A stretch of DNA of 64,000 nucleotides from Roseateles oligotrophus (GCF_014204525.1 NZ_JACHLP010000007.1:1-64000), one strand, 5' to 3'. Counted from the stretch's first letter, positions 27,237 through 38,821 are shown. Translations and numbers: made by a program. Notes: generated by a model not told the origin, from the letters alone.

Positions 27237-28544
27237 GGCAGCGCGGCGCAGGGCGGCGCGCACGGTGGCGATGATGTGCTCGATGTGCTGGGGCTCGATG
27301 ATCAGCGGCGGGCTCATGGCGATGGTGTCGCCGGTCGTGCGTATCAGCACGCCCTTGTCCCAGCAGTCGAGGAAGATGTTGAAGGCCCGCTTGGCCGGCT
27401 CACCGGGCAGGCCGGCCAGCTCGATGCCGCCCACCAGGCCGATATTGCGCACATCGATCACGTGAGGCTCGCCCCGCAGCGAATGCAGGGCCTCGGCAAA
27501 CATGGCTTGCATCTGCGTGGCCCGGGTCAGCAGGCCGTCTTCGGCATAGGTGTCCAGCGTGCCCAGCGCGGCGGCGCAGGCCAGCGGGTGGGCCGAGTAG
27601 GTGTAGCCGTGGAAGAACTCGATCAGATGCTCGGGCCCGTTCATAAAGGTGTCGTAAATGCCTTGCTTGGCGAACACGGCGCCCATGGGCACGCTGCCAT
27701 TGGTCAGGCCTTTGGCGACGGTCATCAGATCGGGCGTCACGCCAAAGGTCTGGGCGGCGAAGGGCTGGCCGGTGCGGCCGAAGCCGGTGATGACCTCGTC
27801 AAAGATCAGCAAGATGCCGTGCTTGTCGCAGATCTCGCGCAGGCGCTGCAGATAGCCTTGCGGCGGGATCAGCACGCCGGTGGAGCCGGCGACGGGCTCG
27901 ACGATGACGGCGGCGATGGTGGAGGCGTCGTGCAGGGCGATCAGGCGCTCGAGGTCCTCGGCGAACTCGGCACCGTGGGCGGGTTGGCCCACGGTGAATG
28001 CATTGCGCGCCGGATCATGGGTGTGGCGGATATGGTCCACCCCGCCCAGCATGCTGCCGAACATCTTGCGATTGGCCACCATGCCGCCCACCGAGATGCC
28101 ACCGAAATTGACGCCGTGGTAGCCGCGCTCGCGGCCGATCAAGCGGGTGCGGGCGCCTTCGCCGCGCACGCGGTGGTAGGCGATCGCCATCTTCAGCGCC
28201 GTCTCCACCGACTCCGAACCCGAGTTGGTGAAGAAGACCTTGTTCAGCCCCTCAGGCGCAATCGCGGCCAGGCGGGTGGCCAGCTCGAAGGCCTTAGGAT
28301 GGGCCATCTGGAAGGGTGGTGCGAAGTCCAGCTCGGCCGCCTGGTTCTGGATGGCCTGCACGATCCGGGGCCGGTTGTGGCCGGCGTTGACGCACCACAG
28401 GCCGGCGATGCTGTCCAGCACCTGGCGGCCCTTGTCGTCGGTGAAATACATGCCGTCGGCGCCGGTGATCAGTCGCGGTGATTTCTTGAACTGGCGGTTG
28501 GCCGTGAAAGGCATCCAGTAGGCGTCGAGTTTCGGGTCTGACAT
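27234..28544 (-). CDS. Omega-amino acid:pyruvate aminotransferase (class III)
   Basis: A 436-residue PLP enzyme. LDAYWMPFTANRQFK at the N-terminus is the hallmark of beta-alanine/omega-amino-acid:pyruvate transaminases. The PLP lysine is K278 in TVAKGLTNGSVPMG, with DEVITGFGRTGQPF and GRERGYHGVNFGG present. It can take amino groups from beta-alanine, GABA or other omega-amines to pyruvate, so it may finish GABA or diaminopropane breakdown; no separate PuuE is seen. AAGGAG precedes the ATG. It is the promoter-proximal gene of the polyamine island. Confidence 0.9.
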   Translation of the reverse strand: MSDPKLDAYWMPFTANRQFKKSPRLITGADGMYFTDDKGRQVLDSIAGLWCVNAGHNRPRIVQAIQNQAAELDFAPPFQMAHPKAFELATRLAAIAPEGLNKVFFTNSGSESVETALKMAIAYHRVRGEGARTRLIGRERGYHGVNFGGISVGGMVANRKMFGSMLGGVDHIRHTHDPARNAFTVGQPAHGAEFAEDLERLIALHDASTIAAVIVEPVAGSTGVLIPPQGYLQRLREICDKHGILLIFDEVITGFGRTGQPFAAQTFGVTPDLMTVAKGLTNGSVPMGAVFAKQGIYDTFMNGPEHLIEFFHGYTYSAHPLACAAALGTLDTYAEDGLLTRATQMQAMFAEALHSLRGEPHVIDVRNIGLVGGIELAGLPGEPAKRAFNIFLDCWDKGVLIRTTGDTIAMSPPLIIEPQHIEHIIATVRAALRRAA

Positions 28545-28719
28545 GAGGGCTCCTTGATGGGCGGGCCGGGGCGCTTTCAGCCTGTGCTTGCGACCCAGCG
28601 ATTGAGCTCAGTCTAGACAGTTGTGCGCGCAATGTGCTTGCGCTCTGGCCTCGGTGCTTTCCCGAGTTCTTGCAATTCTGTGCGAACATCAGGGCCTGAT
28701 TTGCTTGAATCTGCGAAAA
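28545..28719. promoter_or_regulatory. Divergent control region between the polyamine island and the Lrp-type regulator
   Basis: This 175-base non-coding stretch separates two divergent genes and must hold both promoters. The AAGGAG ribosome site of the aminotransferase is at its left edge. No convincing sigma70 pair or Lrp consensus could be picked by eye, although TTGCGC/GCGCAA-type half sites occur around 28625-28650. Likely the main control point of the puu/pot genes. Confidence 0.5.
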
Positions 28720-29190
28720 ATGAGTTCAGAAGTGCAACTGGATGCGATCGACCGCAATATCCTGAACGAGCTGCAAAAAGACGGCCGGCTCTCCAATGTG
28801 GAGCTGGCGAGGGCCGTCCACCTCTCGCCCTCGGCCTGTTTGCGGCGGGTCAAGCAGTTGGAAGACAGCGGCGTCATCGCCGGCTATGTGGCCCTGGTCA
28901 ACCCCAAGGCGGTGGGCCAGCCTGGTATCAGCTACACCATCATCAATCTGGAGCGCATGACGCCCCAGGCCTTGGGCGCCTTCGAGCAGGCGGTGCGGGA
29001 CATCCCCGAAATCCTCGACTGCTTCTACGTGGCCGGCACCAATGACTATCTGCTGCGTTTTGCCTACCGCGATGCCGAGGACCTGGAGCGCCTGCACAGC
29101 AATGTGTTGATGCATTTGCCGGGCGTCGCCCGCTCCAACTCCATGCTGGTGCTGCGCACGGTCAAGAAGACGACGGCGTTCGAGCTTTGA
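28720..29190 (+). CDS. Lrp/AsnC-family transcriptional regulator
   Basis: A 156-residue regulator of standard length. The N-terminal winged helix-turn-helix (AIDRNILNELQKDGRLSNVELARAV.LSPSACLRRVKQLE, split here, about 9-50) is followed by a RAM ligand-binding domain (GISYTIINLERM...FYVAGTNDYLLRF). Such proteins form octamers or dimers that respond to amino acids. Its position divergent to the polyamine island suggests it controls those genes in response to an amino acid or amine; this is inference. The ATG at 28720 was chosen because homologues start shortly before DAIDRNIL. Confidence 0.9.
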   Translation: MSSEVQLDAIDRNILNELQKDGRLSNVELARAVHLSPSACLRRVKQLEDSGVIAGYVALVNPKAVGQPGISYTIINLERMTPQALGAFEQAVRDIPEILDCFYVAGTNDYLLRFAYRDAEDLERLHSNVLMHLPGVARSNSMLVLRTVKKTTAFEL

Positions 29191-29226
29191 ACCGCATTGC
29201 TGGCCCCCGATGCCACAATCCCTGCC

Positions 29227-29823
29227 ATGCAAGCACAGCAGCTATTTTTCGACGGGCGGTGGAGAACAGCGGTGGCAGCAGCGGTGGCAAGGGGCGAGCT
29301 CGGCCTGTGGGATCTGAGGCATGAGTCGGAAACGGTTCAGCACTCGCCGCAGTGGAAGTCTCGCCTGGGCTTTCCCGAGCCGCAGCGTGCGGACAGCACG
29401 CATTTCTGGCGCTGCCGGGTCCATCCCGAAGACCTCGACGCCATGACGGCGGCCATGCTTGCGCATGCGCGCGGCGAGCTAGGCTGCTACGAAGCGTGCT
29501 TCCGGCTGCGCAGCAATGGCTCGGGCTACCGCCTGATCCATTCCCGCGGCCGGGTCGTGCTGCGCAATGCCGATGGGCGAGCGCTTCGCATGGTCGGGGC
29601 CATGATCGATCTGACCGACCGCCCGCTGACGCCGCGCGCGGGCCTGCCCGACGGCCTGCGTGATCAGATGGGCGCTGCGCCCCTGGACTTGCCCTTTCAC
29701 CAGTTGCTGAGCGATGAGTCGGCCGGCGTGGACCCGGCCCGCTTGCTGCGGGAACGGGCGCAGGTGCTGGGCCAGGTGGAGGACCTGCTGCAGGCCGCGA
29801 TGGCGCAACTCGGCAGGGCCTGA
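29227..29823 (+). CDS. PAS-domain protein of unknown role
   Basis: A 198-residue protein with one PAS/PAC-like (PAS_3) domain. ARGELGLWDLRHESETVQHSPQWKSRLG marks the first strands, FWRCRVHPEDLDAMTAAMLAH the central helix and FRLRSNGSGYRLIHSRGRV.R..DGRALRMVGAMIDLTD the final sheet. The last 60 residues are helical with no output domain, so it may act as a stand-alone sensor or partner. The start is uncertain: ATG at 29227 has no clear ribosome site, and a TTG at 29197 is in frame. Confidence 0.65.
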   Translation: MQAQQLFFDGRWRTAVAAAVARGELGLWDLRHESETVQHSPQWKSRLGFPEPQRADSTHFWRCRVHPEDLDAMTAAMLAHARGELGCYEACFRLRSNGSGYRLIHSRGRVVLRNADGRALRMVGAMIDLTDRPLTPRAGLPDGLRDQMGAAPLDLPFHQLLSDESAGVDPARLLRERAQVLGQVEDLLQAAMAQLGRA

Positions 29824-29832
29824 GTCTCAGTC

Positions 29833-30075
29833 TCAGCTCAGCAGGAAAATACCCAGGCCGACGCTGGCGATGTAAATCAGCAAGGCGAGATGGGCGGCGT
29901 CTTCGATCAGGTCCATCCAGTGGGCCGGCCAATGGGTTTTGCGCTGGCGCAGGCCGGGGAAGCCGTCCTCATCGTCGCGCGGCATGGGCGGCACAAAGCA
30001 AAGCCTGGGGGCCAGCAGCGCGGCCGCGCGGTGGCAGAGGTGGCGAACGGGGTTGCAGCTGAGGTAGGCATTCAT
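29833..30075 (-). CDS. Small hypothetical membrane protein
   Basis: An 80-residue open frame starting MNAYLSCNPVRHLCHRAAAL. Its C-terminal segment DLIEDAAHLALLIYIASVGLGIFLLS is a good single transmembrane helix. A central proline/arginine-rich stretch (PPMPRDDEDGFPGLRQRKTHWP) carries no recognised motif. The frame opens to 30126, so a longer start is possible. It converges on the PAS gene with a 9-base gap. No family recognised; coding status rests on the clean membrane helix and the lack of a better frame here. Confidence 0.5.
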   Translation of the reverse strand: MNAYLSCNPVRHLCHRAAALLAPRLCFVPPMPRDDEDGFPGLRQRKTHWPAHWMDLIEDAAHLALLIYIASVGLGIFLLS

Positions 30076-30246
30076 GGCAAGCTCGATACGCAAAGCCAGG
30101 GGGGCCTCGGCCCAGACCATGTGCATCGTGGCGGGCCATCGGCAGCCACAAGCCCCTTCCGGGCCTTGTGTGCGGCCTCAGTATGGATCTTGCCGGCACT
30201 TTCTGCCAGGCAAATATGAGTGGCGATTGGGCGTTATTCCTGCAAT

Positions 30247-31167
30247 TCAGCTGGCCTGGTTGCCGCGCGCCAGCCAGCTGCTGTGCAAGCTGCCCAGCAT
30301 GGGCAAAAGCTGCACGGCCATCATGCTGGCGAAGATCAGGCCGCAGCCCAGCAGCCCGGCCGGGCTGAGGCGGTCGCCCATCAGCACAAAGCCGAAGCCG
30401 GCGGCGAACAGGGTCTCGCTGGAGAGGATGATGGCGGCATCCGCCGCATGGGCATAGCGTTGGGCCACGACCTGGGCGGTGAAGGCAATGCCCACCGACA
30501 TCACCCCGGTGTAGAGAATCGGCCAGCTGGCGGCCTGCAGGCCGGCCCAGGAATAGTCTTCAAATATCAGGCCCCAGGCCAGGGCCACCAGGCCGCAGAA
30601 CAGGAACTGGCCGCAGGCCACGGTGAAGGGCGCGGCCATGCGGTCGGCCACCCGGCCCACCATCAGCACATGCAGGGCCCAGGGCAGGGCGGAGACCATC
30701 ACCCAGAGGTCGCCCACGCCGATGTTCAGCTCTTTCGCCCCCGAGAGCAGGAAGGCGCCGACCAGGCAGGCCAGCGCGCCCGGCCAGACCGACCAGTGCG
30801 GCAGCTGGCGCAGCAGCAGATAGCCCAGCACGGGCACCAGGGGCACGTAGAGCGCGGTGAGGAAGCCGGCGTTGGTGACGGTGGTGTGGACGATGCCGAT
30901 TTGCTGCATGGCCGCGCCCAGCAGCAGCAGGCTGCCGAGGCCGATGATTTTGAGCCCGTCCCCTTGCACCAGGCCGCGCTGCTCGGCCTGCAGGCGGCGC
31001 GACTCCAGCCAGGCCAGGGGCAGCACCACCAGGGCGCCGATCAGGAAGCGCACGCCGGTGAAAAGCATGGGCCCGATATGCTCCATGCCCCGGCTTTGCG
31101 CCACAAAGGCCGAACCCCAGATCAGGGCGATGAGGACGAGCAGAAGATTGGCGCGTATGCGGGACAT
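30247..31167 (-). CDS. EamA/DMT-superfamily transporter
   Basis: A 306-residue inner-membrane protein with about ten transmembrane helices in two EamA repeats (start LLLVLIALIWGSAFVAQSRG, second repeat near GALACLVGAFLLSGAKELNIG). RhaT/YdcZ-like exporters or permeases share this layout; the cargo is unknown. It is distinct from the EamA protein at 5882-6814. No operon partner is evident: the DUF455 gene upstream is 57 bases away. Confidence 0.87.
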   Translation of the reverse strand: MSRIRANLLLVLIALIWGSAFVAQSRGMEHIGPMLFTGVRFLIGALVVLPLAWLESRRLQAEQRGLVQGDGLKIIGLGSLLLLGAAMQQIGIVHTTVTNAGFLTALYVPLVPVLGYLLLRQLPHWSVWPGALACLVGAFLLSGAKELNIGVGDLWVMVSALPWALHVLMVGRVADRMAAPFTVACGQFLFCGLVALAWGLIFEDYSWAGLQAASWPILYTGVMSVGIAFTAQVVAQRYAHAADAAIILSSETLFAAGFGFVLMGDRLSPAGLLGCGLIFASMMAVQLLPMLGSLHSSWLARGNQAS

Positions 31168-31224
31168 GAGGGGTAACTTGGGCCGGCGTAAGCGCGCATT
31201 ATCCGCCGCCCCATCCAGGGGCTC

Positions 31225-32031
31225 TCAGCCGCGCAGATAGGCCAGCTCCTGCTCGCTGAAGCCCGCCGCCTCGCGGGCGCTGAAGTTGAAGGGCGGGCGC
31301 AGGCGCGGTGCCTCGTAACGGGCCACCAGATCGGGGTAGAGCGCGATCGGGTCCAGGCCGCGCTCGCGGCAGCAGTGGCGGTACCAGTGGTTGCCGATCT
31401 GCACATGGCCGATCTCGTCGCGCAAGATGATGTCCAGGATCTCCACCGCCCGCGTGTCGCCGGCCTTGGCCAGCTTGGCCTGCAGGGGTGGCGTGGCGTC
31501 CAGGCCGCGTGCCTCCAGGGTGCGGGGCACCAGGGCCATGCGGGCCAGCACATCGCCGGCGGTGCGCTCGGCCATGGTCCACAAGCCGTCGTGGGCGTCG
31601 AAGTCGCCGTAGCGACGGCCCAGGGTCTGCAGATGGCCGTGCAGCAGATTGAAGTGCAAGGCCTCTTCGGCCGCCACCTGCAGCCAGTCCAGATAGAACT
31701 GCTGAGGCATATCGGCAAAACGCCAGACCGCGTCCAGGCCCAGATTGATGGCATTGAACTCGATGTGGGCGATGGCGTGGATCAGGGCGGCCCGCCCCTC
31801 CCGCGTGAAGGGCGAGCGGTTCGGCACCTGCAGGGCCGAGAGCAGGCGGGGGTGCTCGGGCCTGCCGGGCAGCTCGGCCGGGCGTTCGAACTGGGCCTGG
31901 GGGTCAAGAGGCAGGGCAAGTCCCTGGGCCTTGGTTTCCTGCAAGTCTTGATAAAGCCGGGTGATGGCCTCAGCTTTGTGGGCGGGGTCGCGGATGCAGA
32001 GGATTTGCAGCGCTTGTTGGCGGATTTCCAT
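31225..32031 (-). CDS. DUF455-family ferritin-like protein
   Basis: A 268-residue helical protein of the DUF455 family, which has a ferritin-like four-helix core. Metal-type residues are seen in [16 protein letters not shown] and [10 protein letters not shown] (E, ExxH, ExxH pattern). The family occurs next to tRNA or amino-sugar genes in other bacteria, but its reaction is not established. It is divergent from the carbonic anhydrase gene, with 169 bases between them that include a TAAAAT-type -10 near 32116-32121 on the plus strand. Confidence 0.8.
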   Translation of the reverse strand: MEIRQQALQILCIRDPAHKAEAITRLYQDLQETKAQGLALPLDPQAQFERPAELPGRPEHPRLLSALQVPNRSPFTREGRAALIHAIAHIEFNAINLGLDAVWRFADMPQQFYLDWLQVAAEEALHFNLLHGHLQTLGRRYGDFDAHDGLWTMAERTAGDVLARMALVPRTLEARGLDATPPLQAKLAKAGDTRAVEILDIILRDEIGHVQIGNHWYRHCCRERGLDPIALYPDLVARYEAPRLRPPFNFSAREAAGFSEQELAYLRG

Positions 32032-32200
32032 GCCTTTGATTATCGAGCGTGGGCCAACGCCGCCAGGCGCGTCTGGTCACGGGCATTTGGCGCTCGGGCC
32101 TCCGGCCGGGCCTGCCTCGTTAAAATCACGCGTTTTTCGCTTAAATACAAAGCCATGCTTGCCGCTCCGCTGCGGCCATGGCCCGCCCAGGAGTTTGGAA

Positions 32201-32725
32201 ATGGCTGTTTATCAATTGGACGAGGATGTGCCCGCGCTGCACCCCAAGGCCTGGGTGGCGGAAAGCGCCGAGGTCATCGGCCGCGTCAGCCTGGGTGAGG
32301 ACGTCAGCGTCTGGTTCAATGCCGTGCTGCGTGGCGATACCGAGAGCCTGACGATAGGCGCGCGCAGCAATATCCAGGACGCCTCGGTGCTGCACGCCGA
32401 CCATGGCTGTCCCTTGGTCCTGGGCGAGGGCGTGACGGTGGGCCACAAGGTCATGCTGCATGGCTGCACGGTGGGCGACTACTCGCTGATCGGCATAGGT
32501 GCCATCGTGCTCAACGGCGCCAAGATCGGCAAACACTGCCTGGTCGGCGCCGGCGCTCTGGTGACCGAGGGCAAGGAGTTCCCCGATGGCTCGCTGATCG
32601 TCGGCAGCCCGGCGCGGGTGATCCGCGAGTTGAGCCCGCAGCAGATCGAGGGGCTGAAGCTGAGCGCCGCCCACTACATCGAGAACGCCCGCCAGTACGC
32701 CAGGGGTCTGAAGAAGATCGCCTGA
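32201..32725 (+). CDS. Gamma-class carbonic anhydrase homologue (left-handed beta-helix)
   Basis: A 174-residue protein of hexapeptide repeats ([60 protein letters not shown]) forming a left-handed beta-helix trimer. The three zinc-type histidines are in VLHADHG and in VGHKVMLHG. YrdA/CaiE-like homologues bind metal, but many lack measurable carbonic anhydrase activity. GGAG precedes the ATG at the proper distance. The next gene, hslO, starts 52 bases downstream, possibly in the same transcript. Confidence 0.9.
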   Translation: MAVYQLDEDVPALHPKAWVAESAEVIGRVSLGEDVSVWFNAVLRGDTESLTIGARSNIQDASVLHADHGCPLVLGEGVTVGHKVMLHGCTVGDYSLIGIGAIVLNGAKIGKHCLVGAGALVTEGKEFPDGSLIVGSPARVIRELSPQQIEGLKLSAAHYIENARQYARGLKKIA

Positions 32726-32777
32726 GCGCTGAGCAGCAAATCAAGAACACAAGCACAAATCAAAGAAAAGAGCGTCC

Positions 32778-33734
32778 ATGAGTGAGCTGCATAAATTCCT
32801 GTTTGAAGGCCTGCCGGTGCGCGGCATCTTGGTGAGGCTGACCGAGAGCTGGCGCGAGGTGCTCAAGCGCCGCGAGGCCATCGGCGCCCATCCGCCCGAA
32901 CTGCGCGCCCTGCTGGGCGAGATGGCGGCGGCCGGTGTGCTGATGCAGTCCAATATCAAGTTCAACGGCGCCCTGGTGTTGCAGGTGTTTGGCGACGGCC
33001 CGGTCAAGCTGGCCGTGGCCGAGGTGCAGCCGGACCTGAGCTTCCGCGCCACCGCCAAGCAGGTGGGCGAGGTGCCGGCCGGCGCGCAGCTGGAGGCCAT
33101 GCTCAATGTGCAGGGCCAGGGCCGCTGCGCCATCACCCTGGACCCCAAGGACAAATTCCCGGGCCAGCAACCCTACCAGGGCGTCGTGCCCCTGCACGGC
33201 GACCAGCGCGAGCCCCTGCAAAAGCTCTCCGAGGTGCTGGAGCATTACATGCTGCAGTCTGAGCAGCTGGACACCAAGCTGATCCTGGCCGCCAACGACG
33301 AGATCGCGGCCGGCCTCTTGATCCAGCGCCTGCCCATCCAGGGCGAGGGCAATCTGCAGGGCGCGCGCAACGAGGACGATATCGGCCTCAGCGATGCCTA
33401 CAACCGCATCAGCATGCTGGCCTCCACGCTGACGTCCGAAGAGCTGCTGGGCCTGGATGCCGACACCATTTTGCGCCGCCTGTTCTGGGAGGAGACGGTG
33501 CGCCGCTTCGAGCCGCTAACGCCCAAGTTCGCCTGCAGCTGCTCGCGCGAGCGGGTCGGCCAGATGCTCAAGGGCTTGGGTACCGAAGAGGTGGAGGGCA
33601 TCCTGGCCGAACGCGGCACTGTGGAGATAGGCTGCGAGTTCTGCGGCCTGCAATACCACTTCGATGCGGTCGATGTGGGCGGCCTGTTCGCCGGTGGCCA
33701 GGCTCAGCCGGATGTCAGCGGAACCATTCAGTAA
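32778..33734 (+). CDS. hslO: Hsp33 redox-regulated chaperone
   Basis: A 318-residue Hsp33. The C-terminal zinc-binding redox switch has all four cysteines: C253-x-C255 in FACSCSRERV and C286-x2-C289 in IGCEFCGLQYHF. The N-terminal domain binds unfolded clients once oxidants and heat release the zinc and open the linker. It works in the cytoplasm during oxidative stress. The stop is three bases from the converging NadR-like gene. Confidence 0.95.
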   Translation: MSELHKFLFEGLPVRGILVRLTESWREVLKRREAIGAHPPELRALLGEMAAAGVLMQSNIKFNGALVLQVFGDGPVKLAVAEVQPDLSFRATAKQVGEVPAGAQLEAMLNVQGQGRCAITLDPKDKFPGQQPYQGVVPLHGDQREPLQKLSEVLEHYMLQSEQLDTKLILAANDEIAAGLLIQRLPIQGEGNLQGARNEDDIGLSDAYNRISMLASTLTSEELLGLDADTILRRLFWEETVRRFEPLTPKFACSCSRERVGQMLKGLGTEEVEGILAERGTVEIGCEFCGLQYHFDAVDVGGLFAGGQAQPDVSGTIQ

Positions 33735-33737
33735 GCG

Positions 33738-34409
33738 CTATCGCCGCAGGCTCTGGTGCTCGCACTCGGGCACATCGCATTTCTCGCATACCCAGGTCCA
33801 GCTCGGCAGTTGGGCCTGGCGTTGTGCCAGCCGGGTGAATAGGCCGGTGCCTGGCCCGCGCTGGCTGCGCTTGAGCAGCAGCGGCGTCAGCGCATTCAGG
33901 GCCGATTCCAGCCTTGCGCCTCCGCGACCCGCCACCACCGACCAGGCCAGGCCGCCTTGCAGCAAGGCCTGGCGCAAGGCTGTATCGACGGGAGCGCGGA
34001 CCTGCGGACCATCGCGCTGCAGGCCGTCGGCCACCCAGGGCAGATCCAGGGCGCTCAGCAGATTCAAATCGAAGCCGCGTTGAAACTGCAGGGCGCCGGG
34101 CAGCAGCGCATCGTCCTGGAACAGGTATTGGCTGTAGACGGCCGTCATCAGCGGCGTGGTGTCGCAGATCAGCACATCGCAAGTTTCGCTGGCCGCCTCG
34201 ATCTGCGCGGCATGGGTGGCGGCAATCGCTGCCTGCTCGTCGGGGCGAGGCGTGCGCGCCCGCTCATCGCACCACTGCCGCAGATACTCCGGCAGCCAGC
34301 TGCAGCGCAGGCCCGTGGCCTCGGCCAAGGCCTGGCTCAGGGCTTGAGCCAGGGTGGACTTGCCGCTGCTCTCCGCCCCCAGCAGGGCAATCCGCAGGGT
34401 CGGGCTCAT
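33738..34409 (-). CDS. NadR-like AAA ATPase/kinase with a Cys-rich tail
   Basis: A 223-residue P-loop protein. Walker A is GAESSGKST (11-19), and ICDTTPLMTAVYSQYLF matches the ribosylnicotinamide-kinase part of NadR (AAA_28). It overlaps pnuC by four bases, so it probably phosphorylates the vitamin brought in by PnuC, trapping it as NMN. No NMN-adenylyltransferase domain is present. The last residues hold C208-x2-C211-x4-C216-x-H218, a possible zinc knuckle not usual for NadR. The ATG at 34409 was chosen from the P-loop position and the ATGA overlap. Confidence 0.83.
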   Translation of the reverse strand: MSPTLRIALLGAESSGKSTLAQALSQALAEATGLRCSWLPEYLRQWCDERARTPRPDEQAAIAATHAAQIEAASETCDVLICDTTPLMTAVYSQYLFQDDALLPGALQFQRGFDLNLLSALDLPWVADGLQRDGPQVRAPVDTALRQALLQGGLAWSVVAGRGGARLESALNALTPLLLKRSQRGPGTGLFTRLAQRQAQLPSWTWVCEKCDVPECEHQSLRR

Positions 34410-35047
34410 GCCGGCGCGGTCTGGGGGGCGAGTTGCCGCTGCCAAGCCCGCCAGCCCGCCACCGACATGGGGATGAAGCAGGCGTAGAGCACAACCGTCA
34501 GCCAATAACCCTTGTAAGCGAACAAGGCCACGCTGACGATATTGACCAGCACCCAGACCGACCAGTTCTCCTGGTATTTGCGGCCCAGCAACCATTGGCC
34601 CAGCACGCTGGCGACGGTGGGCAGGGCGTCCCAGAAGGGGACGGTGGAATCGGTCTGGTGATGCAGGAAGAGGCCAAGCACCGGCCAGGCCAGCAGGGTC
34701 AGCAAGACGGCCGCGCCCAGGCCTCGGGGGCTCAGGCGGCGCACGCGCAGGCTCTGGCCGTCATCGCCCTTGCCGTGCAGCCACTGCCACCAGCCCCAGA
34801 CGGCCAGGGCCGCGAACAGCAGTTGCAGCGAGGCCTCGCCGTAGAGCTTGCCGTTCCAGAACAGCAGGAAGTAAAGCAGGGAGCTGGCGATGGCCAGTGG
34901 CCAGGCCAGCACATGGACCCGCATATTGCAGATCACCATCCAGACCGCCATCACAAAGGCCAGCACCTCGGTCCAGGTGATGGGGCTGCCCAGCAGGGTG
35001 AAAGCGGGGCGCAGCAGGGGTTGCAGCGTTTGCAGCAAATCGTCCAT
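34406..35047 (-). CDS. pnuC: PnuC-family nicotinamide riboside transporter
   Basis: A 213-residue membrane protein with about seven hydrophobic segments and PnuC hallmarks: TWTEVLAFVMAVWMVICNMR, ASSLLYFLLFWNGKLYGE and GRKYQENWSVWVLVNIVSV. Trp and Asn residues line the riboside site. PnuC proteins move nicotinamide riboside by facilitated diffusion, and related PnuT/PnuX move thiamine or riboflavin. The coupled NadR-like kinase favours nicotinamide riboside. No riboswitch-like structure was seen in the 30 bases upstream. Confidence 0.88.
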   Translation of the reverse strand: MDDLLQTLQPLLRPAFTLLGSPITWTEVLAFVMAVWMVICNMRVHVLAWPLAIASSLLYFLLFWNGKLYGEASLQLLFAALAVWGWWQWLHGKGDDGQSLRVRRLSPRGLGAAVLLTLLAWPVLGLFLHHQTDSTVPFWDALPTVASVLGQWLLGRKYQENWSVWVLVNIVSVALFAYKGYWLTVVLYACFIPMSVAGWRAWQRQLAPQTAPA

Positions 35048-35077
35048 CGGAAAGGCAGGGATTGGGAAGCGGCAGGT

Positions 35078-35347
35078 TCAGCGGCGAACCTGCACATAGA
35101 TCTCGTCGGGCTTGATCATGCCCAGCTCGTTGCGAGCTTTTTCTTCCACCATCTCCAGGCCCTCGCGTAGATCGCGCAACTCGGCCTCGATCTGGGCATT
35201 GCGGGCGCGGGCTTCGTCGTTGGCATGCTGGGCCGTGGCCAGTTGCTCGCGCAACTGCGCCCCGCGCGGCAGGCTGCCCTTGCCCATCCAGAGCTGAGCC
35301 TGGATGAGGAGCAGAAAAGCAGCGAGGAGGATGCTGATGGTTTTCAC
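35078..35347 (-). CDS. ftsB: FtsB cell-division protein (GTG start)
   Basis: An 89-residue bitopic protein with a short cytoplasmic start, a transmembrane helix (ISILLAAFLLLIQAQLWMG), then a periplasmic coiled coil (LREQLATAQHANDEARARNA) and the family sequence VEEKARNELGMIKPDEIYVQ. FtsB joins FtsL and FtsQ to activate septal peptidoglycan synthesis. The GTG at 35347 gives the usual length; a longer frame begins inside the eno terminator. The eno-ftsB order is common in beta- and gammaproteobacteria. Confidence 0.9.
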   Translation of the reverse strand: MKTISILLAAFLLLIQAQLWMGKGSLPRGAQLREQLATAQHANDEARARNAQIEAELRDLREGLEMVEEKARNELGMIKPDEIYVQVRR

Positions 35348-35377
35348 GCGCGCAGTGTAACCAAAGCCGTGGAGGCT

Positions 35378-35409
35378 AAAAAAACAGCCCCTTGGCAAGG
35401 GGCTGTCTT
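35378..35409 (-). terminator. Rho-independent terminator after eno
   Basis: A perfect 10-base stem (ACAGCCCCTT at 35384-35393 with AAGGGGCTGT at 35397-35406, loop GGC) is followed, on the minus strand, by a run of seven T. It sits 3 bases after the eno stop and about 31 before the ftsB start, so ftsB expression needs read-through or its own promoter. Confidence 0.85.
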
Positions 35410-35412
35410 CAA

Positions 35413-36699
<1,287 letters not shown>

Positions 36700-36785
36700 T
36701 CAGTCTCCAAAAGGTCAAAATCTCAATGCAAGCCGTGCATGGTGCCCGTTTTGCGTTACCAGCGCAGAACAAGATGCCTGCGCCT

Positions 36786-37079
36786 TCAAACGCCTTCGAT
36801 CAGCACCATGCGCATCAGGGCCGCGCCGGCGCGAGCCTGCCGGGCCTGGCTGTATTCGGGGGATTCGTAAAAGGCCCTGGCCGCGGCCAGGGTGGGGAAT
36901 TTGAGCAGTACCACCCGCTCGGGCGCCCAGTCGCCTTCCAGCACCTCCACCTTGCCGCCACGCACGCAGACCTCGGCGCCATGGGCCGCGATGGCCTGGC
37001 TGGAGAACTGGCGGTAGGCCTCGTACTGGACGGGGTTCGTCACCTGGACGTTGGCAAGAATGTAGGCGCTGCTGCTCAT
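36786..37079 (-). CDS. DUF1330-family protein
   Basis: A 97-residue ferredoxin-like alpha/beta-barrel protein. AYILANVQVTNPVQYEAYR and VVLLKFPTLAAARAFYESPEYSQAR are the hallmark strands and helix of DUF1330, a dimeric family related to antibiotic monooxygenase-like folds. The reaction is unknown. It lies between pyrG and eno, as in many betaproteobacteria, where kdsA usually sits beside it; kdsA is missing here. Confidence 0.87.
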   Translation of the reverse strand: MSSSAYILANVQVTNPVQYEAYRQFSSQAIAAHGAEVCVRGGKVEVLEGDWAPERVVLLKFPTLAAARAFYESPEYSQARQARAGAALMRMVLIEGV

Positions 37080-37094
37080 GCGTTCAGGCGAGGT

Positions 37095-38753
<1,659 letters not shown>

Positions 38754-38783
38754 CTATTTAAAACGCTGTGGTGGTAAAAAGCG

Positions 38784-38789
38784 ATTATA
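38784..38789 (-). promoter_or_regulatory. Probable -10 element of the pyrG promoter
   Basis: On the minus strand the sequence reads CGCTATAATCGC, a perfect TATAAT 43 bases before the pyrG ATG. The -35 region is GC-rich and a poor match, so only the -10 is marked. Confidence 0.55.
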
Positions 38790-38821
38790 GCGAGGTGGCG
38801 GCCCGACGGGCGCGCCGGGGC

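Noticed and set aside
35348-35398. Upstream extension of FtsB
   Set aside because: It would run through the eno terminator hairpin; the GTG start gives the normal FtsB length.
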